In this document: piece by piece, positions 57,087 through 64,000 of the stretch
Layout of the letters: each line of letters opens with the position of its first letter
How positions within the stretch are numbered: the stretch's first letter is position 1
Notes under the pieces: model-generated
Told to the model about the DNA's origin: nothing
The model's database searches: none
The model's input: the letters and a program-made list of their open reading frames with translations, nothing else
NCBI GenBank assembly: GCA_015277795.1
Contig: CP063848.1
Span: forward strand, 682,001-746,000
Reading direction: 5' to 3'
Origin: Massilia sp. UMI-21
GTDB lineage: Bacteria > Pseudomonadota > Gammaproteobacteria > Burkholderiales > Burkholderiaceae_D
DNA length: 64,000 nt
Program-made: the position numbers and the translations under genes

Positions 57087-58247
57087 ATGAAAAACAAGAA
57101 TGCGGGATTCATCGTCGGCGTCGTGGCGCTGGCCGTCGCCGGTGCCTGGTACCTGAACAAGGGCGACGCCGCCCATGCCGAGAACGGCGGCGGCAAGGGC
57201 CCGGGCGGCAAGGGCGGCATGCCGCCGACCACGGTCAACGTGGTGAGCCCGCAACGGCAGGACGTCGGCGTCGAGCTCTCGGCCAACGGCACCGTCACCC
57301 CGGTACGCACCGTCGACCTGCACCCGCAGACCACCGCCACCATCCGCCAGGTGCACATCCGCGAAGGCCAGTTCGTCAAGCAGGGCCAGGTCATGTTCTC
57401 GCTCGACGACCGCGCCGATCGCGCCAACGTCGCCCGCGCCGAAGCGCAGGTGGCGCAAAACCGCGCGACCCTGGCCGACCTCGAGCGCCAGTACAAGCGC
57501 AGCCAGGAGCTCGCGTCCCAGAATTTCCTGTCCCAGAGCGCCGTCGACTCGCTGAAAAGCCAGGTCGAGGCGGCGCGCGCGCTGGTGCAGAGCAATGCCG
57601 CGGCCGCACGCGCCAGCCAGGTCAGCGCCAGCTACACCACCATCCGCGCGCCGATGGCGGGCCGCGTCGGCGCCATCGACATCCACCCGGGCGCGCTGGT
57701 GCAGCCGGCCACCTCGCTGACCACCATCACCCAGCTCGACCCGATCGACGTCTCGTTCAACCTGCCGGAATCGGCGCTCGGGGCATTGCTGACGGCCCAG
57801 CGCGCGGGCAAGGTCGTCGTGCAGGCAAGCACCGGCGCGCAAGCCAGGCCCGTGAGCGGCGAGCTGAAATTCGTGGACAATGCGGTCGACCCGAGCACCG
57901 GCACGATCCGTGTGAAGGCCCAGTTCGCGAATCCCGAAACGGGCCTGTGGCCGGGCCAGTACGTCTCCACCCGCGTCACCGTGCAGACCCTGCGCGACGC
58001 GGTCGTGATCCCGCAGAACGCCATCATCACGAATACCCACGGCACCTTCGTTTACGTGGTGGGCGAAGGCAACGAAGCGCGCCAGGTCAAGGTGGCGCGC
58101 CTGCACGGTTTTGGCGAGTATGCTGCCGTGACCGGCCTGGCCGGTAACGAGAAGGTCATCACCGAAGGCAAGCAGAACCTGCGTCCGGGCGGCAAGGTGC
58201 GTCCGGCCGGCACGCCGGCGGCGGCCCAGAAAGGTGACAAGGCATGA
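57087..58247 (+). CDS. RND efflux periplasmic adaptor (MdtA/AcrA-like)
   Basis: 386 residues. N-terminal membrane anchor or signal (about 7-20) and a Gly/Lys-rich linker, lipoyl half-motifs RQVHIREGQFVKQGQVMFSL and TIRAPMAGRVGAIDIHPGALV around an alpha-hairpin, beta-barrel (VDPSTGTIRVKAQFANPETGLWPGQYV) and membrane-proximal domain. AAGGGA before ATG. Links the RND pump to an outer-membrane channel, which is not encoded here. Follows the two-component pair by 52 bases. Confidence 0.93.
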   Translation: MKNKNAGFIVGVVALAVAGAWYLNKGDAAHAENGGGKGPGGKGGMPPTTVNVVSPQRQDVGVELSANGTVTPVRTVDLHPQTTATIRQVHIREGQFVKQGQVMFSLDDRADRANVARAEAQVAQNRATLADLERQYKRSQELASQNFLSQSAVDSLKSQVEAARALVQSNAAAARASQVSASYTTIRAPMAGRVGAIDIHPGALVQPATSLTTITQLDPIDVSFNLPESALGALLTAQRAGKVVVQASTGAQARPVSGELKFVDNAVDPSTGTIRVKAQFANPETGLWPGQYVSTRVTVQTLRDAVVIPQNAIITNTHGTFVYVVGEGNEARQVKVARLHGFGEYAAVTGLAGNEKVITEGKQNLRPGGKVRPAGTPAAAQKGDKA

Positions 58248-61200
58248 ACCTGTCGGAATTGTGTATCCGCCGTCCGGTGATGGTGGTGCTGCTGTCGATC
58301 AGCCTGGTCCTGGCCGGCGTGCTGGCCTACATGCACATCCCGGTCGCCGCGCTGCCGAGCTATAACACGCCGGTCATCAACGTCCGCGCCGACCTGCCGG
58401 GCGCCAGCCCGGAAACCATGGCATCCTCGGTCGCGCTGCCGCTGGAGAAACAGTTCGCGACGATCGCCGGCATCAAGATGATCAGCTCGACGAGCACCGA
58501 GGGCGACACCAACATCACCCTCGAGTTCGACGAATCGATCGACGTCAACCAGGCCGCCGTCGACGTCCAGGCGGCCCTGCTGCTGGCGCAGCGCCGCCTG
58601 CCGCAGGAAATGACCGAGCTGCCGTCCTACCGCAAGGTCAACCCGGCCGACGCCCCGGTCCTGTTCATGCACATGACCTCGCCGTCGATGGACCTGGCCG
58701 ATCTCAACGACTACGCGGAAAACCTGGTGTCGCCCGCGATCTCGACCCTGCCGGGCGTGGCCCAGGTCACGGTCAACGGCGGCAAGCGCTTTGCGGTGCG
58801 GGTGCGCGCGAAGCACGACCTGATGAACGCGCGCAACATCTCGATGGACGAACTGGCTGCGGCCCTGCGCTCGGCCAACTCGAATACGCCGCTGGGCATG
58901 CTCGACGGGCCTAGCCAGACCCTGACCATCCAGGGCGCGGGCCAGCTGATGCGCGCCGCCGATTTCGCCAAGGTGATCGTCGCCACCCGCGACGGCCTGC
59001 CGGTGCGCGTACGCGACGTCGCCGAGGTCGAGGACAGCTACCAGTCGGTCAAGGCGCAGGGCAGCCTGAACGGCGAGCGGTCGATCGTGCTGATGCTGCA
59101 GCGCCAGCCCAACGCCAACACCGTGGCGGTGGTCGACGCGGTGCGCGCGCTGATGCCGCGTTTCGAACAGCAACTGCCGCAATCGATCAAGATCCACCTC
59201 GTCAGCGACCGCTCGGTGTCGATCCGCGAAGCGATCCACGACGTCAACCTGACCCTGGCCGGCACCGTCATCCTGGTGATCCTGGTCATCTTCCTGTTCC
59301 TGCACCGCCTCACCGCGACCCTGATCCCGGCCGTCACCGTGCCGATCTCGCTGCTGGGCGCGCTGTCGCTGCTCTACGCCTTCGGCTACAGCCTCGACAA
59401 CATCTCCCTGCTCGGCATCACGCTGGCGGTGGGACTGGTGGTCGACGATGCCATCGTGGTGCTGGAAAACATCGTGCGCCACATGGAGATGGGCAAGAAA
59501 CCGATGCAGGCCGCCCTGGTCGGTTCGCGCGAGATGGGCTTCACCATCATCTCGATCTCGATCTCGCTGGTGGCGGTGTTCATCCCGATCTTCTTCATGC
59601 CGGGCGTGATCGGCCTGCTGTTCCGTGAATTCGCGGTGATCGTCGGCCTGGCGGTGCTGGTGTCGGCCGTGGTGTCGCTGACCCTGGTGCCGATGATGTG
59701 CTCGCGCCTGATCAAGCACGGCGGCCACGTCGATCCGAAAGAAATGTCCTGGGTCGGCCGCCGGTTCGAAGCGATGTTCACCAACGTGCGCGACGGCTAT
59801 GCCCGCACGCTGGACATGGCGCTGCGCCACCGTCCCCTGGTGCTGATGCTGATGCTCGGCACCTTCGTGCTGACCGCCGTGCTGTACATGAGCATGCCGA
59901 AGGGTTTCTTCCCCGAGGAAGACATCGGTCAGGTGCGCGTGACGGTGGAGGCATCGGAAGACACGTCCTCGCAGGCCCTGGTCGGCCTGCAGGCCCAGGT
60001 GCTGGCGATCATGCGCGCCAGCCCCTACGTGAAGGACGTGACCTCGTTCACGGGTGGCGGGAATACCGGTCGCATGTTCATGGTGCTCAAGCCGCGCAGC
60101 GAGCGTCCGCCGATGGCCCAGGTGGTCGACGAGCTGCGCCAGGCCACGCGCGGCGTCGCCGGCGTGCAGGTGTTCATGGCGCCCTTGCAGAACCTGCAGC
60201 TGGGCGGCCGCTCGAGCAAGAGCCGCTACCAGTACACCCTGCAGAGCGTGTCGGGCGGCGAGATCGGCGGCTGGGCCGAGCAGTTCCTCGAGCGCATGCG
60301 GGCCGACCAGCGCTTCCGCGACGTCACCAGCGACTCGCAGAACAAGGCGCTGCAGGCCACCATCGACATCGACCGCGACAAGGCCGCGCTGCTGGGCGTC
60401 GGGATGGCCGACATCCGCACCGTGCTGTACGCCTCTTTCGGCGAGCGCCAGGTCTCGACCATCTACTCGACCGCGGCCAGCTACTTCGTGATCCTGGAAG
60501 CCGCCCCGGCCGACCGCTACTACGACGAAGCGCTGTCGCGGGTGTCGGTGCGCGCCAAGTCCGGCGAACTGGTCAAGCTGTCGAGCTTCGCCACCGTCCG
60601 GCGCACGGTCGGCCCGCTGGCGGTCAACCACCAGGGCCAGCTGCAGGCGATCACGCTGTCCTTCAACCTGGCGCCCGGCGTGCCGCTGGGCGACGCCACC
60701 GCCGCCATCGAGCAGATGGGGCGCGACATGAAGCTGCCGGCCTCGGTCATCACCAACTACGGCGGCGACGCCGCGGTGTTCAAGGACACCCAGTCGAGCC
60801 AGCTCATCCTGATCCTGGCCGCGATCGGCGTGATCTACGTGCTGCTGGGCGTGCTCTACGAGAGCTACATCCACCCGATCACCATCCTGGCCGGCCTGCC
60901 GTCGGCGGCGGTGGGCGCGCTGCTGACCTTGTGGATCTTCGACATGGACCTGACCCTGATCGCGATGATCGGTATCCTGATGCTGATCGGTATCGTGAAG
61001 AAGAACGCGATCATGATGATCGACTTCGCGCTCGACGCCCAGCGCAACCAGGGATTGAGCCCGCATGAGGCGATCCGCGAGGCCTGCATCCTGCGTTTCC
61101 GTCCGATCCTGATGACGACCCTGGCGGCGATGATGGGCGCGCTGCCGATCGCGCTGGGCATCGGCGCCGGCGCCGAGCTGCGCCAGCCGCTCGGCCTCGC

Positions 61201-61336
61201 CGTCGTCGGCGGCCTGATCTTCTCGCAAGTGATCACGCTGTACATCACCCCGGTCATCTACCTGTACCTGGACAGGTACAGCGGTACCGGCCCGATGACC
61301 GACAGGCAGCTCAGCAAGCTGGAAGCGACCCATTGA
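58244..61336 (+). CDS. RND multidrug efflux transporter (MdtB/MdtC/HAE1-like)
   Basis: 1030 residues, full length, 12 transmembrane helices with two large periplasmic loops. N-terminal MNLSELCIRRPVMVVLLSIS, the proton-relay aspartates in TLAVGLVVDDAIVVLENI (helix 4), and the matching helix 10-12 region IAMIGILMLIGIVKKNAIMMIDFAL are intact. The short C-terminus and 4-base overlap with the adaptor (ATGA) resemble MdtABC-type systems, but only one pump gene is present, so it would be a homotrimer. Substrates unknown; drug, bile-salt or metal efflux are possible. Confidence 0.93.
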   Translation: MNLSELCIRRPVMVVLLSISLVLAGVLAYMHIPVAALPSYNTPVINVRADLPGASPETMASSVALPLEKQFATIAGIKMISSTSTEGDTNITLEFDESIDVNQAAVDVQAALLLAQRRLPQEMTELPSYRKVNPADAPVLFMHMTSPSMDLADLNDYAENLVSPAISTLPGVAQVTVNGGKRFAVRVRAKHDLMNARNISMDELAAALRSANSNTPLGMLDGPSQTLTIQGAGQLMRAADFAKVIVATRDGLPVRVRDVAEVEDSYQSVKAQGSLNGERSIVLMLQRQPNANTVAVVDAVRALMPRFEQQLPQSIKIHLVSDRSVSIREAIHDVNLTLAGTVILVILVIFLFLHRLTATLIPAVTVPISLLGALSLLYAFGYSLDNISLLGITLAVGLVVDDAIVVLENIVRHMEMGKKPMQAALVGSREMGFTIISISISLVAVFIPIFFMPGVIGLLFREFAVIVGLAVLVSAVVSLTLVPMMCSRLIKHGGHVDPKEMSWVGRRFEAMFTNVRDGYARTLDMALRHRPLVLMLMLGTFVLTAVLYMSMPKGFFPEEDIGQVRVTVEASEDTSSQALVGLQAQVLAIMRASPYVKDVTSFTGGGNTGRMFMVLKPRSERPPMAQVVDELRQATRGVAGVQVFMAPLQNLQLGGRSSKSRYQYTLQSVSGGEIGGWAEQFLERMRADQRFRDVTSDSQNKALQATIDIDRDKAALLGVGMADIRTVLYASFGERQVSTIYSTAASYFVILEAAPADRYYDEALSRVSVRAKSGELVKLSSFATVRRTVGPLAVNHQGQLQAITLSFNLAPGVPLGDATAAIEQMGRDMKLPASVITNYGGDAAVFKDTQSSQLILILAAIGVIYVLLGVLYESYIHPITILAGLPSAAVGALLTLWIFDMDLTLIAMIGILMLIGIVKKNAIMMIDFALDAQRNQGLSPHEAIREACILRFRPILMTTLAAMMGALPIALGIGAGAELRQPLGLAVVGGLIFSQVITLYITPVIYLYLDRYSGTGPMTDRQLSKLEATH

Positions 61337-61342
61337 CGACAC

Positions 61343-61374
61343 CGGCAGGCGGCGCGACCCGCCTGCCGTTTTTT
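61343..61374 (+). terminator. Terminator of the efflux operon
   Basis: Ten-base-pair stem CGGCAGGCGG / CCGCCTGCCG (61343-61368) followed by TTTTTT, seven bases after the pump stop codon. Confidence 0.88.
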
Positions 61375-61517
61375 CGTCCTGAAACATCTTGTAACATCGA
61401 TCAAGGCTGCATCGCCCCGCGCTAAGCTTCCCCTAAGCTGCGCCGCAGCCGCAAAACGGGTAGACTGCGGCACACATGCAGTATTGATTAGACGCCGATC
61501 CAGGAACCCGTTCGACC

Positions 61518-62420
61518 TTGCGTGACCACTCCCACATCTACGACGAGCACAGCGACGTGTGCGCGCACTGCGGCCAGCCATTGCACGCCCGTCCCGTGCC
61601 TGTATACGGACGCCGGGGGCCGAACCGGCCGGCGCTGGTCGCGACGATCCTGCTGCACCTGCTGCTGGTCCTGATCTGGCTGTTCAATCCCGACAAGGAC
61701 GCAAAGCAGGCCAAGCCGGCCTCGGGCGACGAAGGCCAGGTGGTGTACGTCGCACCGATGCAACAGAAGCCGACGGACGCGCCGCGCGAGCAGGCGCCGA
61801 AGCCCCTGCCGATGCCATCCATCCCGGTGCCGCGCCAGGAGCGCATCGAGATCGCGCGCCTGCCGGACACGATCACCACGCCGCCGGAAGAGCCGGTCAA
61901 GGAAACCAGGCCGCCGCAGAAGTTCGACGAAGAAAAACCGGTCGACATGCAGGCCTTCATCGAAGCGCGCCGCCGCCAGCGCGGGGCGCCCACCGGCAGC
62001 GAGCAGCCGGCCCAGGAGAGCGAGTCGGCCAAGGGCATGCGCAATGCGCTGGCCAACGTCGCCGCCATCAACGGCCGCGGCCGCGAAGACCGCAACGAGA
62101 GCGGCGGCGTGTTCTCGGTGTCGAACAAGACGTTCCACAGCATGGACCTGAAGTTCCGCGGCTGGAATCCGAACTTCCAGCGCCGCTGGCTGACGCAGGT
62201 GACGGTGGAGCAGGGCAGCGAGCCGGACCTCGAGATTGCCGTGGTCAAGAAGATGATCGAACTGATCCGCCGCGAAAAGACCGGCGACTTCGAGTGGGAT
62301 TCGCACCGCCTGGGGCGCGTCGTCAAGCTGAGCGCGCGGCCACAGGATACCGACCAGCTGATGACCTTCTTGTTCAAAGAAATGTTCCCGGAGTACAAGC
62401 CGCCGGCGCAGTGGCGCTGA
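61518..62420 (+). CDS. Membrane protein with His/Cys-rich N-terminus, unknown function
   Basis: 300 residues from TTG 61518; no in-frame ATG covers the N-terminus, and AGGA at 61502-61505 is rather far. The cytoplasmic N-terminus has His4, His6, His11, Cys15, His17, Cys18 and His23 (CAHCGQPLH), a possible metal site. One transmembrane helix follows (about 42-57, LVATILLHLLLVLIWLF), then a Pro/Glu/Lys-rich stretch (about 60-150) and a folded C-terminal domain (SGGVFSVSNKTFHSMDLKFRGW to about 290). The layout resembles TonB-like energy transducers without their C-terminal signature. Function unknown. Confidence 0.72.
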   Translation: MRDHSHIYDEHSDVCAHCGQPLHARPVPVYGRRGPNRPALVATILLHLLLVLIWLFNPDKDAKQAKPASGDEGQVVYVAPMQQKPTDAPREQAPKPLPMPSIPVPRQERIEIARLPDTITTPPEEPVKETRPPQKFDEEKPVDMQAFIEARRRQRGAPTGSEQPAQESESAKGMRNALANVAAINGRGREDRNESGGVFSVSNKTFHSMDLKFRGWNPNFQRRWLTQVTVEQGSEPDLEIAVVKKMIELIRREKTGDFEWDSHRLGRVVKLSARPQDTDQLMTFLFKEMFPEYKPPAQWR

Positions 62421-62692
62421 CACCGGCCCAGGGCGGGGCGGGGCCGTCCCGTTCACTGGCTGTCCACCTCCGGTTGCGGCGTCCGCGGCAGCCGCCTCCC
62501 TTTTCGACTGTTCCCATGCAAGCGGCTCGATCCCGCGCAATGCCGCGAGGATGAGCATGCTTGTGCGCGGCCAGATGGCGCTGCGGGCGAAGCATTTAGG
62601 CTGGGTTCATGCCCGCCATTCGGGCGGGTCATCCCTTCGTGTCTGGAGGAACTGTTTCCAGGCATTGTTCTTCACATCAACGGAGAGCATCC
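62421..62692. other. Intergenic region before the tyrosinase gene
   Basis: 272 bases without a convincing gene. A small hairpin CCCGCC (62612-62617) with GGCGGG (62623-62628) lies in the middle without a T-tract. GGAGAG at about 62682-62687 is the ribosome-binding site of the next gene. Confidence 0.5.
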
Positions 62693-64000
62693 ATGATCGA
62701 CAAGCCACTCGCGCTGCCCAGCCCGTCGCGCCGCACCGTCCTGAAGACCGCCGGCATCACCCTCTGCACCAGCATGCTGCCGTTTGGCGGCACCGCCATG
62801 GCCAGCAGCAAGCCCGTGCGCTACAGACGCTACAACGCGTCCGGCAAGCAGGGGGCGCGCATGCTGAAGAGCTACGCCAAGGCCATCCGCGCCATGCTGG
62901 CGCTGCCGCCCGAAGACCCGCGCAACTGGTATCGCCAGGCAATCGTCCACACGCTCGACTGCCCGCATGGCAACTGGTGGTTCCTGCCATGGCACCGCGG
63001 CTACCTCGGCTGGTTCGAGCAGGTCTGTCGCGAGCTCAGCGGCGACCCGCAGTTCGCCCTGCCGTACTGGGACTGGACGGTGGAGCAGAAGATCCCCGAC
63101 GGCATGTTCGACGATGTGCTCGATCCCAATCACCCTGCCTACCTGGCGAGCGCGCCGGACTTCGAACGCATGCTGACAGGGGTCATCGAGCAGGCCGGTT
63201 ACTGGTCGCTGCCCGGCACCGGCTTCAGTAGCCGCACGCAACTCGGGCAACTGCTGTCGCGCCGCATCCGTTTCGAGCAGGACCTGATGTTCGACATCGT
63301 CCAGGATCCGTCCGGCCGCATGTTCTTCGACCAGCCCGGCGCGCGCGGCATCCGGCGCGAGCAGCCGGGCTTCTCGCTGGCCACCGCCGACGCCGTCGCA
63401 CCCGCCACCATCGAGGCGGCGCTGGCGGCGCCGGATTTCCTCACCTTCGGCAGCGCGAAGAGCGCGAACCATCACACCAGCGCCGGCTTCGGCATCCTGG
63501 AAGCGCGGCCGCACAATTCGATCCACCGCTGCGTCGGCTCGCGCGACTGCAACTTCACCGAGGCACGCGGATTCATGGGCGACATGCTGTCCCCGGTCGA
63601 CCCGATCTTCTTCCTTCACCATGGCAACATGGACCGCCTGTGGGACGTCTGGACCCGCAAGCAGATCCAGCTCGGCCTGCCTTATCTGCCGGCCGGCTAC
63701 GACCTGCGCACCGACCTGCCGGACGAGCAGAAGTCGCCGGCGGAACGCGCGAGCGACTACTACCGCTGGGCGCGCGAGCCGATACTGTTCTTCGTCGATG
63801 CCCAGGGCAAGCCGGTCACCCAGACCCGGGCCGGCGATTACGCCTGGACCACGGCCTTCGCCTACGACTACGAGCCCGGTGCGGGCGAGGAGCAGATTCC
63901 GCGCTACGCCACCGTCCCGGGGCCGAAAGCCAAGCGTGGCCGCACCAACGGCACCGTATTGCGGCGCGAAATTTCCACCGCCGAGCCGGCCAGCGCGGTC
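62693..64000 (+). CDS. Tat-exported tyrosinase-family copper oxidase (partial)
   Basis: The first 436 residues; the frame is open to the right edge. A twin-arginine signal PSRRTVLKTAG (Arg13-Arg14) and a hydrophobic segment indicate folded export by Tat. CuA ligands: His86 (IVHTLDC), His92 (CPHG) and His101 (PWHRGYL), with PYWDWTV. CuB ligands: His274 and His278 (RPHNSIHRC) and His309/His310 (PIFFLHHGNMDRLW). Type 3 copper enzymes hydroxylate phenols and oxidise catechols, producing melanin precursors. Cys90 two residues before His92 might form a thioether. GGAGAG precedes the ATG. The C-terminal part and any partner genes are outside the window. Confidence 0.92.
   Translation, partial: MIDKPLALPSPSRRTVLKTAGITLCTSMLPFGGTAMASSKPVRYRRYNASGKQGARMLKSYAKAIRAMLALPPEDPRNWYRQAIVHTLDCPHGNWWFLPWHRGYLGWFEQVCRELSGDPQFALPYWDWTVEQKIPDGMFDDVLDPNHPAYLASAPDFERMLTGVIEQAGYWSLPGTGFSSRTQLGQLLSRRIRFEQDLMFDIVQDPSGRMFFDQPGARGIRREQPGFSLATADAVAPATIEAALAAPDFLTFGSAKSANHHTSAGFGILEARPHNSIHRCVGSRDCNFTEARGFMGDMLSPVDPIFFLHHGNMDRLWDVWTRKQIQLGLPYLPAGYDLRTDLPDEQKSPAERASDYYRWAREPILFFVDAQGKPVTQTRAGDYAWTTAFAYDYEPGAGEEQIPRYATVPGPKAKRGRTNGTVLRREISTAEPASAV

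Noticed and set aside
58052..61387. Very long open frame (over 1100 codons) antisense to the RND adaptor and pump
   Set aside because: It mirrors the pump gene, is low-complexity (His, Arg, Gln, Asp rich) and has no domain; it results from GC-rich third-position bias.

Overview
The window reads as one stretch of a high-GC betaproteobacterial chromosome. The ribosomal protein order, the betaproteobacterial type of str/S10/spc/alpha clusters and the accessory gene families point to Oxalobacteraceae, most likely the Massilia/Telluria group; this assignment is inferred from gene content and protein style, not from a marker search.

Layout. 1-609 is the N-terminus of a TonB-dependent receptor (minus, cut by the window edge). 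957-2189 is an exported alpha/beta hydrolase. 2307-8269 is a type VI secretion cargo module: VgrG, a DUF4123 adaptor, a DUF3304 lipoprotein (probable immunity) and a DUF2235/Tle1-like lipase; the last two genes are clearly AT-richer than the rest. 8328-9104 is a spermidine-synthase-like methyltransferase fold protein. 9142-16472 (minus) is a six-gene exporter operon: periplasmic adaptor, ABC ATPase, two FtsX/MacB-type permeases, then its own NtrC-type regulator and NtrY-like kinase. A sigma-54 promoter with exact GG-N10-GC spacing and an upstream cluster of CTGTCCG/CGGACAG half-sites precede it. A decayed MutS-family ATPase and a phosphoethanolamine transferase follow.

19274-24540 is the str cluster (rpsL, rpsG, fusA, tuf) plus rpsJ. 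rpsJ is framed by two strong hairpins and is separated from the rest of the S10 operon by about 13.2 kb. That interval holds two orphan membrane/lipoprotein genes, a tightly overlapping seven-gene tellurium-resistance-associated (Ter) operon (TerD, ATP-grasp, PRTase-TRSP, HAD, StiP, HpcH/HpaI-like lyase, TerA-like), a mechanosensitive channel, a HAD-GT20 fusion that looks like a glucosylglycerol-phosphate synthase/phosphatase, and tRNA-Val(GAC). rplC to rplQ (37784-52097) then runs through the S10, spc and alpha operons with secY, infA and rpoA, interrupted by hairpins at rpsQ/rplN, rpsK/rpsD and rpsD/rpoA, the last with an inserted inverted repeat.

52226-64000 holds envelope functions: DsbD, a Spy/CpxP-like chaperone, an OmpR/EnvZ-type two-component pair followed directly by an RND efflux adaptor and pump, an unknown membrane protein with a CxxC/His-rich N-terminus, and the start of a Tat-exported tyrosinase that runs off the right edge. 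No CRISPR array, integrase or insertion sequence was seen.
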